In this document: piece by piece, positions 8,532-15,339 of the stretch
Layout: each line of letters begins with the position of its first letter
Position numbering within the stretch: the stretch's first letter is position 1
Source: JAUXFS01 sp050329575
GTDB lineage: Bacteria; Pseudomonadota; Alphaproteobacteria; Rhodospirillales; Defluviicoccaceae
Assembly: GCA_050329575.1 (NCBI GenBank)
Contig: JBHJOP010000008.1
Coordinates: forward strand, 1 to 26,574
DNA length: 26,574 nt
Direction: 5' to 3'
Notes under the pieces: generated by a model
What the model was told of the DNA's origin: nothing
Database searches by the model: none
The model's input: the letters and a program-made list of their open reading frames with translations, nothing else
Position numbers and translations under genes: made by a program

Positions 8532-8957
8532 TCAGCCCAGCAGGAAGTGGGCGTGGGAGGCGGCCACCGGCCTCGCGGGGCTGTCCTGCCAGGCTTCGGC
8601 CCGCACGTTGGCGACCCGGCGGCCCTGGCGGATCACCCGACCCTGGGCGAACGTGTCGGCGGCGAGGCACGGCCGCAGGTAGTCGACGGAGAGGTTGACG
8701 ATCTTCGGCACCACCGCGGCTTCCGTCTCCATCAGCAGATGCAGGATCGCCGCGTGCTCGAGCAGGGCCCCGACCACCCCGCCGTGAACCGCCCGCAGCA
8801 CGTAGTTGCCGATGTTGTCGTCGCGAAAGCGGAGCACGGTGACCAGCGCATCGCCGTCGATCATCGCCTCGAGGCCGAGGGCACGCGCATAGGGAATCAG
8901 GCGGTTGATGGCGGTGATGTCCCGCGTTCGCTTCAGCGCGGCGATCGACTTCAGCAC
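8532..8957 (-). CDS. PaaI-family hotdog thioesterase (second of a pair)
   Basis: 141 residues, hotdog fold. PaaI-type acyl-CoA thioesterase signature AVHGGVVGALLEHAAILHLL and the conserved strand IVNLSVDYLRPC. The acidic residue expected after HGG...LL is a glutamate (LLEHA), where the partner gene has Asp. The start is GTG 8957: GGAGGAGG lies 7-8 nt upstream and the GTG overlaps the preceding gene's TGA by 7 nt, so translation is coupled. The substrate is unknown; with the upstream paralogue it might form a heteromer or handle a different acyl length. Confidence 0.85.
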   Translation of the reverse strand: MLKSIAALKRTRDITAINRLIPYARALGLEAMIDGDALVTVLRFRDDNIGNYVLRAVHGGVVGALLEHAAILHLLMETEAAVVPKIVNLSVDYLRPCLAADTFAQGRVIRQGRRVANVRAEAWQDSPARPVAASHAHFLLG

Positions 8958-9436
8958 CGCCGCCCCTCCTCCGTCCCGGCGCCGCTCGCCTTGGGGGCGA
9001 ACCCGGTCGCGGCCAGCATGTAGGTGCTGGTGCAGTTGGCGATCGGATCGCCGTCGACGTCGTGATAGGCGAGACCGCGGACGAAAGCGACGTCGTCGGT
9101 CACTCTGTAGCACTCGGCCGAGGCCAGGATGCGCTCGCCCGGCGTCGCCGGCCGCAGGTAGTCGATGCGCAGATCGAGGGTGGCGATCGGCGTGTTCTCG
9201 GCCACCGCGCTCATCACCGCCAAGCCGCCGACGGTGTCGAACAGGGCGGTGATCACCCCGCCGTGCACGACCCGGGTCTCGGGATTGCCGACCAGCCGCT
9301 TCGAATAGTCGATGCACATGAACCCCTTGCCGTGGCGGAGGTCGACGATCTTCATGGCCATCGCCCGGCAGTGGGGGATCTTCTCGAAGATCTTGATGAT
9401 GCGCTCGAGGTCGGGTTGGGCGGGAGGACGTTTCAT
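8951..9436 (-). CDS. PaaI-family hotdog thioesterase (first of a pair)
   Basis: 161 residues. PaaI signature VVHGGVITALFDTVGGLAV with the usual catalytic Asp, then LDLRIDYLRPATPGERI and CTSTYMLA near the end. ATG 9436 begins MKRPPAQPDLERIIKIFEKIP, a normal start for the family. It has no strong ribosome-binding site, but no better start exists. The last 20 or so residues (APKASGAGTEEGRRC) are low-complexity and overlap the next gene's start. Divergent from the dienelactone hydrolase gene, 135 bp away. Together these three suggest acyl-CoA or aromatic-compound degradation, but no pathway gene proves it. Confidence 0.87.
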   Translation of the reverse strand: MKRPPAQPDLERIIKIFEKIPHCRAMAMKIVDLRHGKGFMCIDYSKRLVGNPETRVVHGGVITALFDTVGGLAVMSAVAENTPIATLDLRIDYLRPATPGERILASAECYRVTDDVAFVRGLAYHDVDGDPIANCTSTYMLAATGFAPKASGAGTEEGRRC

Positions 9437-9462
9437 CGGCGCCGGCCTGTTATCGTTGGCGG

Positions 9463-9492
9463 TTGGCGGGTCGACCGCGACGGCATTATACG
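9463..9492. promoter_or_regulatory. Possible bidirectional promoter, thioesterase/hydrolase
   Basis: Plus strand: TTGGCG (9463-9468), an 18-bp spacer, TATACG (9487-9492), about 80 nt before the hydrolase ATG. Minus strand: a perfect TATAAT at 9490-9485, about 50 nt before the thioesterase ATG, but with no recognisable -35 at 16-18 bp. The two -10 elements overlap, so expression might be mutually exclusive. This is a local AT-rich spot in a GC-rich gap. Confidence 0.3.
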
Positions 9493-9571
9493 CAATACTC
9501 TCAACGGCGAGAGAGATTTTCACGTCGGTCGCCGATGCGCCGGGTGACCGCGTTCGCGAACGGAGGGGAGC

Positions 9572-10240
9572 ATGGGTGGGCCCATCGGGCTGACCGCATC
9601 GGACGGCCACCGCTTCGACGCCTGGCGGGTGCCGGCGCCGGGACCGCGCAAGGGCGGCGTGGTCGTGATCCAGGAGATCTTCGGGGTCAATCCGCATATC
9701 CGCGCGGTCTGCGACCGGTTCGCGGCGGACGGCTACGACGCGATCGCCCCGGCGCTGTTCGACCGCATCCGCCCCGGCGTCGAGCTCGCCTACGACGAGG
9801 CCGGCGTCGCCAAGGGCCGCGACCTCGCCACCGCCGTCGGTTGGGACGGACCGATGCGCGACATCTGGGCGGCGGCGACCGCGCTCCGCCCCGGCGGCCG
9901 GGTCGGCGTCGTCGGCTATTGCTGGGGCGGCACCTGGGCGTGGCTGGCCGGCTGCCGCCTCGACGTCGGGTGCGTCGCCGCCTACTACGGCCGGCTGATC
10001 GTCGATTTCCTCGACGAGACGCCCCGCTGCCCGCTGATCATGCACTTCGGCGCCGAGGATGCGACGATCCCGCCGGCGACCGTCGAGCGCATCCGCGCCG
10101 CCCATCCGGCGCTGCCGATCTACGTCTACGACGGCGCCGGCCACGGCTTCAACTGCGACCACCGCGACGCCTACCGCCCCGACGCCGCCGCCCTCGCCCG
10201 CGAGCGCACCCTGGCGCTGTTCCGGACGCACCTGGTGTAG
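9572..10240 (+). CDS. Dienelactone hydrolase family protein
   Basis: 222 residues, cytosolic alpha/beta hydrolase of the DLH family (carboxymethylenebutenolidase-like). The catalytic triad is visible as C117 (VGYCWGG), D163 (GAEDATIP) and H191 (GAGHGFN), with the activating glutamate E35 in VIQEIFGVNPHI. DLH opens the dienelactone ring in chlorocatechol breakdown, but many chromosomal members have other or unknown ester substrates, and no other catechol-pathway gene is nearby. ATG 9572 follows GGAGGGG with about 6 nt spacing. The long noncoding stretch to the restriction gene follows. Confidence 0.9.
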   Translation: MGGPIGLTASDGHRFDAWRVPAPGPRKGGVVVIQEIFGVNPHIRAVCDRFAADGYDAIAPALFDRIRPGVELAYDEAGVAKGRDLATAVGWDGPMRDIWAAATALRPGGRVGVVGYCWGGTWAWLAGCRLDVGCVAAYYGRLIVDFLDETPRCPLIMHFGAEDATIPPATVERIRAAHPALPIYVYDGAGHGFNCDHRDAYRPDAAALARERTLALFRTHLV

Positions 10241-10303
10241 CCCCCGCCCGCCCACCGGCGGTGCAGGACCGCCGCGCCGGGGCGGCGTCCGACGACCGGC
10301 GCT

Positions 10304-10326
10304 CCCCTCGAAGGGGTCAACCCCTT
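10304..10326. promoter_or_regulatory. Alternative hairpins sharing an AGGGG strand
   Basis: CCCCT (10304-10308), AAGGGG (10311-10316) and CCCCTT (10321-10326) lie in series. The middle block can pair with either side: a 5-bp stem with loop CGA, or a 6-bp stem with loop TCAA. There is no T run after either, so it is not a convincing intrinsic terminator. It sits 64 nt after the hydrolase stop. Confidence 0.35.
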
Positions 10327-10360
10327 GAAATCAAAGGAGTCGGCCAAAACCTCGGAATCG

Positions 10361-10390
10361 TCGTCAAAAATCGTCAAAAGTCGTCAAAAC
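10361..10390. repeat. 10-bp tandem repeat array 1 (TCGTCAAAAN x3)
   Basis: Three perfectly spaced units, TCGTCAAAAA, TCGTCAAAAG and TCGTCAAAAC, in 30 bp, with a degenerate fourth-like unit just upstream. The period is one helical turn, so the units and their A-runs face the same side of the DNA. Confidence 0.9.
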
Positions 10391-10515
10391 GTCTGTTAGC
10401 CTGCTGATTTCATTGATGTTTATCCGGCTCTTCATTCCGCCCCCGCCGCCCCTGCCAAGCCCTTGATTCCAAAGCGAATGGGACCGACGAGACGGTCGCG
10501 CCAGCGCCGCCGCGA

Positions 10516-10566
10516 TCGTCATTTGTCGTCAGAACATCGTCGGAAGTCGTCAAAAGTCGTCAAAAC
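10516..10566. repeat. 10-bp tandem repeat array 2 (TCGTC-N5, five units)
   Basis: Units TCGTCATTTG, TCGTCAGAAC (plus one extra A), TCGTCGGAAG, TCGTCAAAAG and TCGTCAAAAC. The last two match array 1 exactly; the first three are diverged. Same orientation as array 1, which ends 125 bp upstream. Confidence 0.88.
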
Positions 10567-10848
10567 TGAAAAATACATCATCATGATCAATGGCTTGACA
10601 GGATCTACCGCACCGTCGCGGCGGCGCCCGGGCGTCCGCCACCGGCGCGCCGGCGACGGCGGTCGGCGGCTTCCCTTGTCGACCTTGTGTATCCCCCGAC
10701 CGACGCCGATTCAAGGACCTTATTCCCAGAACGGGGCGCCCTAGACCCGCCGGCGGCGCAGGGGCGCCGGGAGGCCCCCCCGATTCGGCGTTTTCGGCCG
10801 CCGGTGCCGCGGCCGGACCGGATTGTTAACGTGATATGACCGTTGAAT

Positions 10849-10876
10849 CGCCACGGTGCCCCAGATGGGGGTGGCG
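10849..10876. promoter_or_regulatory. Nested palindrome, distal copy of CCCCA-N2-TGGGG
   Basis: Core CCCCA-GA-TGGGG (10859-10870), flanked by an outer inverted pair CGCCAC (10849-10854) and GTGGCG (10871-10876). The same core recurs at 11214-11225. It may be a protein-binding site or a hairpin in the transcript. Confidence 0.45.
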
Positions 10877-11192
10877 CAGCTCGCCGATTGGGGGCACAGT
10901 TTTCCAAGATATAGGTGAGTCGCGACAACGAGGGGGCCATATCTATGCCATTTTTCCCCTTCGGAATCGCGTCGGGCGCGAGGCGGGGGCCTCCTTGACG
11001 GAACGCAGGGACGGTGGGGTGCGGGCGGTGCCGCCAGCGGAGCGGTGCCGATCGGCGACGGGCGGGCGCGGCCCCCGGGGGACGGCATCCCCACGGGCAC
11101 GGTGGCGGTGTGGCCGGTCGGCGCGGCTCCGACCGGTCGGCAAGTCGTTGGAATACTACCTGAAATGAACGACGTCACGCTAAGTTATTACC

Positions 11193-11225
11193 TTGACGTG
11201 CACTCCAAACTCTCCCCAAATGGGG
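11193..11225 (+). promoter_or_regulatory. Predicted promoter with overlapping palindromic operator
   Basis: TTGACG (11193-11198), a 17-bp spacer, then CCAAAT (11216-11221), a weak -10. The -10 is embedded in the palindrome CCCCA-AA-TGGGG (11214-11225). Transcription would start near 11228, giving a leader of about a dozen nucleotides that contains GAGGAG (11227-11232). A protein bound to the palindrome would block the promoter and the ribosome-binding site region. The palindrome is seen; the promoter and the regulation are inferred. Confidence 0.4.
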
Positions 11226-11239
11226 CGAGGAGCGCGCCC

Positions 11240-14194
11240 ATGTCGCTGTCGGGAAAACGCCTGACCGAAATCGTCATCGAACTGGTGAGCCGCCCCGGCC
11301 ATGAGAAGATCCGGGCGTTGATGTACGAGCTGCTGGTCTACGGACTGGGCGCCAGCAGCACGGACATCCATTTCGAGCGTCACATGCCGGAGGTCCGCGG
11401 CCGGCTGGACGCGCTGCTCGGTCAGACCGTGTTCGAGTTCAAGCGCGATCTCCGCCGCGAACGGCGCGACGCGGAAGAGGAACTCGGCCGCTACCTGCCG
11501 CAGCGCGAGCGCGAGACCGGCGAGCGGTTCATCGGTCTCGCCACCGATGGCGCCGAGTTCGTGCCCTTCGAGATCGAGGACGGCCGCCTGGTGGCGCTGC
11601 CGGGCTACCGGCCGTCGGTCGACGACCCGCGCGGGCTCCTGGTGTGGCTGGATTCGGCGGTGTCGCTGCGCCCGAACCTAGCCCCGGAACCGGACACGGT
11701 GCGCATCGAACTCGGCCGCGACAGCCTCGCCTACCGCCGCGCCGTGGCCGGGCTCCGCGACCTGTGGCACGAGGTCAAGGATCGCCCGGAGGTCGAGCTC
11801 AAGCGCAAGCTGTGGGCCGATTTCCTCGCCGTCGTCTACGGCAGTCGGATCGACGCCGACGAACTGTTCCTGCAGCACACCTATCTGACCATCGTCGCCA
11901 AGACGATGGCGACCCGCGTGCTCGCGGTGCCGCTGCCGCCGCCGGCCGATCTGCTCTCCGGCCGGCCGTTCCGCGACGCCGGGATTTCCGGCGCGGTGGA
12001 GTCCGACTTCTTCGACTGGGTCCTGCACGCCGCGGGCGGGGCCGATCTGGTGGCGCGGATCTCCAAGCAGGTGGTTCGCTTCCGTCTCCACGACGTCGAG
12101 CACGACGTCCTCAAGGGCCTCTACGAATCGCTGATCGACCCCGAGCAGCGCCACGACCTCGGAGAGTACTACACCCCCGACTGGCTGGCGCAGCGCATCT
12201 GCGCCAGCGCCGTCGAGCTGCCGCTGCGCCAGCGGGTGCTCGACCCCGCGTGCGGCTCCGGCACGTTCCTGTTTCATGCCGTCCGCCAGTTCTTCGCGGC
12301 CGCCGAGAAGCTGAAGGTGCCGCCGGCGGAGGCGCTCCGCAACTGCCTCGAGAAGGTGATCGGGATCGACGTCCATCCGGTCGCCATCCTGGTCGCGCGC
12401 GTCACCTATCTCCTGGCGCTCGGGCCGGAACGGCTGCGCGATCGGCCGGAGGCGCTGTCGCTGCCGGTCTATCTCGGCGACTCCCTGCAGTGGAACACCC
12501 GCCAGCTGTTCGCCCAGCTCGACGTGGTGATCAGCGTGCCCGACGGACCGGAGCTGTACTTTCCCGAACGGCTGGCCAACAACCCCGCCCGCTTCGACGA
12601 CACCGTCCACATGATGATGCAGCTCTCCGAGCAGAACGCCGGCAACGACGCCTTCCGCGAATGGCTGCGCCGCGAGCGGGTCTGCGACCGGCGCGATTTC
12701 GACGTCCTGGTCGAAACCTACGCCCACATGCGCGAACTGCGGCAGAGCGGCCGCAACCACATCTGGGGCTATATCGCCCGCAACCTGAGCCGACCGCTCT
12801 GGCTGTCGTCGGCCTACCAGCGCGCCGACGTCATCGTCGGCAACCCGCCCTGGCTCACCTATCGCTATCTCTCGCGCCCGATGCAGAAGAAGTTCCGGCT
12901 CGAATGCCAGGCGCGCAACCTGTGGGCCGGCGGCAAGCTGGCCACCCACCAGGACCTTTCGGGCTACTTCTTCGCGCGCTGCGCGGAACTCTACCTGAAG
13001 AACGAGGGGACGATCGCGCTGGTGATGCCCTACGGCGCTCTGAACCGTGCCCAGTTCGCCGGATTCCGCAGCGGCCGCTTCAACAACGCCGAGGTCCGCT
13101 TCTTCCGCGTCTGGGCGTTCGACGAGAACGTGCAGCCCTTGTTTCCGATCCCGTCGTCGGTGTTCTTCGCCAAGCGCTCCGCGGCGGGACCGCTGCCGAC
13201 GGAGATCACCGCCTTTCGCGGACATCTGCCGTTCCGGGACTCCTCGCCGGAGGAGGCGACGCTGTCGCTGCGGTTTCGCAAGGACCCGTGGCCGCTGGGG
13301 GCGACCCTGGCCGGCGGCTCGCCGTACCGGCGCGCCTTCCGGCAGGGGGCGACGATGGTGCCGCGCCGGCTGTGCGTGGTCGAACGGGTGGTCACCGGGC
13401 GCCTCGGCGTCAACCCGACCGCGCCGCTGGTCGAGAGCCGCGGCGGCAAGCAGGACAAGCGCCCCTGGCGCGATCTCGCGCCCCTGCACGGGACGGTCGA
13501 GGCGCAGTTCCTGCATCCGCTGTTCCTCGGCGAGTCGGTGGCGCCGTTCCGCCTGCTGCGCCCGGCGCTCGCGGTGGTCCCGTGGGACCGCGCGGGCGGC
13601 GACATCCTGGATGCCGAGGCGGCCCGCGAGCGGGGCTACCCGGGGCTCTCGGCCTGGCTGCGGGACGCCGAACACCACTGGCGGGCGCTGAGCGGCGGTA
13701 CGATGTCGCTCGTCGAGCGCTGGAACTACCATCAGGCGCTGCGCCGGCAGGTGACCCGCTCGCCGATCCGGGTGGTCTACGCCAAGTCGGGCAAGCACCT
13801 GGCGGCGGCGGTGGTCGAACAGCCGGACGCGTTCATCGATCACAAGCTCTACTGGGCCACGGTCGAGACCCATGCGGAGGCGTTGTACCTGACGGCGCTG
13901 CTCAACAGCGAGGCGATCCGCACCCAGATCGCCGCGCTGCAGTCGCGCGGCCGGTGGGGGGCCCGCGATTTCGACAAGCTGGTGTTCGAACTGCCGATCC
14001 CTCGCTTCGAGGCCGGCGATCCCCTCCACCGCACCCTCGTCCAGACGGCGCGCGCGGCGGCGCAGACGGCGGCGACCGTCGACCTGAAGGACACCGGGCA
14101 CTTCGTTCAGGCCCGCCAGCGGATCCGCGTCGCTTTGGCCGCCTCCGGCCTCGCCCAGCGGATCGACGAGCTGGTCGGACGGCTGCTGTCCTGA
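11240..14194 (+). CDS. Type IIG-like restriction-modification enzyme (PD-(D/E)xK nuclease + N6-adenine methyltransferase)
   Basis: 984 residues. N-terminal region (about 1-150) contains RLDALLG with D57, then TVFEFK with E66 and K68, the spacing of a PD-(D/E)xK nuclease core. A helical linker (about 165-305) leads to the methyltransferase: GEYYTPDWLA (309-318), the SAM-binding motif LDPACGSGTFLF (334-345), GIDVHPVAILVAR (375-387) and the catalytic NPPW (535-538), which marks an N6-adenine methylase. About 190 residues separate the SAM motif from NPPW, implying an insertion. The C-terminal third (about 640-984) ends in a target-recognition-like region (LYLTALLNSEAIRT, SRGRWGARDF). ATG 11240 follows GAGGAG by 7 nt and matches where the fold starts; upstream in-frame ATGs (11165, 11045) lack this. 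No separate S, R or helicase gene is near. It could instead be a solitary methylase. Confidence 0.85.
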   Translation: MSLSGKRLTEIVIELVSRPGHEKIRALMYELLVYGLGASSTDIHFERHMPEVRGRLDALLGQTVFEFKRDLRRERRDAEEELGRYLPQRERETGERFIGLATDGAEFVPFEIEDGRLVALPGYRPSVDDPRGLLVWLDSAVSLRPNLAPEPDTVRIELGRDSLAYRRAVAGLRDLWHEVKDRPEVELKRKLWADFLAVVYGSRIDADELFLQHTYLTIVAKTMATRVLAVPLPPPADLLSGRPFRDAGISGAVESDFFDWVLHAAGGADLVARISKQVVRFRLHDVEHDVLKGLYESLIDPEQRHDLGEYYTPDWLAQRICASAVELPLRQRVLDPACGSGTFLFHAVRQFFAAAEKLKVPPAEALRNCLEKVIGIDVHPVAILVARVTYLLALGPERLRDRPEALSLPVYLGDSLQWNTRQLFAQLDVVISVPDGPELYFPERLANNPARFDDTVHMMMQLSEQNAGNDAFREWLRRERVCDRRDFDVLVETYAHMRELRQSGRNHIWGYIARNLSRPLWLSSAYQRADVIVGNPPWLTYRYLSRPMQKKFRLECQARNLWAGGKLATHQDLSGYFFARCAELYLKNEGTIALVMPYGALNRAQFAGFRSGRFNNAEVRFFRVWAFDENVQPLFPIPSSVFFAKRSAAGPLPTEITAFRGHLPFRDSSPEEATLSLRFRKDPWPLGATLAGGSPYRRAFRQGATMVPRRLCVVERVVTGRLGVNPTAPLVESRGGKQDKRPWRDLAPLHGTVEAQFLHPLFLGESVAPFRLLRPALAVVPWDRAGGDILDAEAARERGYPGLSAWLRDAEHHWRALSGGTMSLVERWNYHQALRRQVTRSPIRVVYAKSGKHLAAAVVEQPDAFIDHKLYWATVETHAEALYLTALLNSEAIRTQIAALQSRGRWGARDFDKLVFELPIPRFEAGDPLHRTLVQTARAAAQTAATVDLKDTGHFVQARQRIRVALAASGLAQRIDELVGRLLS

Positions 14195-14223
14195 GCCTCG
14201 GGAACGGCGACCGCCGCCGACCC

Positions 14224-15117
14224 TCAACCGGCTTCCCGCTGCCGGTCGGCGCGAACCTCGCCCCGCAGGTCCGCGAGTTCGGCGCGCATGGCGCGAATCT
14301 CGGCCAGCATGGTCGCGCGTTCGGCGTGCGCCGCCTCCTGCACCGCCGCGTCGGCGGCCCGGCTCTCGACCTCGTGCTGGCTCTGCATGGCATTCACGAT
14401 CACCGCGATGAACAGGTTGAGCATGGTGAACGCGGTGACGAGGATGAACGGCACGAAGAAGATCCAGGCATAGGGGTAGACCTCCAGCACCGGCCGCACG
14501 ATGCCCATCGACCAGCTCTCCAGGGTCATGACCTGGAACAGGGTGTAGAAGCTGGCCCCGAGGGTGCCGAACCACGCCGGGAAGCTGGCGCTGAACAACT
14601 TGGTGGCGATCACCGCGCCGACGTAGAACAGCAGCAACAGCAGCGCGATGATCGCCCCCATGCCGGGGATGGCGGCGAGCAGCGCCTGCACCACGCGGCG
14701 CATCCTGGGCACCGTCGAGATCAGCCGCAGCACCCTCAGCACCCGGAGTGCCCGCAGCACCGCGAACGGGCCGGAGGCCGGCACCAGCGCGATCGCGACG
14801 ACCACGAAATCGAAGACGTTCCAGGCGTCGCGGAAGAACCGCCGGCCGAACGCGGCCATGCGAAGCGCGAGTTCGACCACGAACACCGCCAGCACGATGC
14901 GGTCGAGGGCGACTAGCACCCCGCCGATCGCCGCCATCACCGTCGTCGACGTCTCGAGACCGAGCACCACGGCGTTGAACACGATCAGCGCGATGATCAC
15001 CGTCTGGAAGCGGCTGCCCTCGACGACCGCCCGCAGCCGGCCTCGCCAGGAGTCCGCGCTCTCGTGTGGTTCCGACGTCCCGGCGTCAGCACCGGCGGCG
15101 ACATGGTCGACCGACAT
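14224..15117 (-). CDS. Bacterial voltage-gated sodium channel (NaChBac/BacNav family)
   Basis: 297 residues, inner membrane, acting as a homotetramer. An N-terminal cytosolic stretch (1-35) precedes S1 (about 37-54), S2 (about 66-88), S3 (about 100-113) and S4 with arginines at 122, 125, 128 and 131 (LRALRVLRVLRLI). The pore domain has S5 (about 152-172), the filter TLESWSM (198-204), nearly the TLESWAS of NaChBac with its ring of glutamates, and S6 (about 217-243). The C-terminal tail (about 245-297), with its AERATMLAEIRAMRAELADLRGEV heptads, is the tetrameric coiled coil. ATG 15117 follows GGAG by 7 nt. Sodium selectivity is inferred from the filter. It converges on the restriction gene (29 bp). 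Confidence 0.93.
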   Translation of the reverse strand: MSVDHVAAGADAGTSEPHESADSWRGRLRAVVEGSRFQTVIIALIVFNAVVLGLETSTTVMAAIGGVLVALDRIVLAVFVVELALRMAAFGRRFFRDAWNVFDFVVVAIALVPASGPFAVLRALRVLRVLRLISTVPRMRRVVQALLAAIPGMGAIIALLLLLFYVGAVIATKLFSASFPAWFGTLGASFYTLFQVMTLESWSMGIVRPVLEVYPYAWIFFVPFILVTAFTMLNLFIAVIVNAMQSQHEVESRAADAAVQEAAHAERATMLAEIRAMRAELADLRGEVRADRQREAG

Positions 15118-15224
15118 CCTGATGCTCCATCGTTTCCGATCGCCCGGGCAAGGCATTGACCCCGAACGGACATATAACCCGATCCGAAGCGGTCCGCGAC
15201 CGCGAACAAGAACCCACCGGGCGG

Positions 15225-15251
15225 TTGCGGCGCCGGCTCTCACGGCCATAT
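15225..15251 (+). promoter_or_regulatory. Possible heat-shock (sigma-32-like) promoter of clpB
   Basis: TTGCGG (15225-15230), 13 bp, then GGCCATAT (15244-15251). The 13-bp gap and the CCATAT core fit the sigma-32 layout (CTTGAA-N13-CCCCATNT), though the -35 is poor. The start near 15258 gives a leader of about 80 nt. Heat-shock control is expected for clpB. Confidence 0.35.
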
Positions 15252-15339
15252 CTAGCGGCGAAATGCGGACCATTCGAGGGGTCTCGAGTCGCCTCGTGGA
15301 GGGGCGCGGGGCCTCGTCGCAGGAAAGGATGTCGCGATC

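Larger units (their letters stand above)
10241..11239. other. Noncoding ~1-kb region with repeats and palindromes
   Basis: No open frame here resembles a protein. The longest candidates (10463-10744 plus; 10605-10940 and 10741-11178 minus) are Arg/Pro-rich translations with no motif. The region is unevenly composed, with AT-richer patches (10330-10430, 10520-10600, 10820-10960) unlike the flanking genes. It holds two 10-bp repeat arrays, alternative hairpins at 10304-10326, and two CCCCA-N2-TGGGG palindromes. A short degenerate block beginning CCCTTGA precedes each array (from 10322 and from 10460), suggesting a diverged duplication of about 100 bp. It could be the leader and regulatory zone of the restriction gene, the edge of an inserted segment, or both. 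Confidence 0.7.

Noticed and set aside
10304..10326. Intrinsic terminator of the dienelactone hydrolase gene
   Set aside because: Stems exist but no T run follows on either strand; kept only as a possible regulatory hairpin.
10361..10566. CRISPR array or direct-repeat iterons of a plasmid origin
   Set aside because: Units are 10 bp with no spacers, and no cas or rep gene is near.
10595..10600. Perfect TTGACA as a -35 element
   Set aside because: The sequence 16-18 bp downstream is GC-only, with no -10.
10463..11178. Short open frames in the noncoding region (93, 111, 110 and 145 residues)
   Set aside because: Arg/Pro-rich, mutually overlapping on both strands, no ribosome-binding sites or motifs.
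11644..14916. 1090-residue plus frame and 965-residue minus frame over the methyltransferase gene
   Set aside because: Both lie in other frames of the motif-bearing 984-residue protein and run on into the channel gene.
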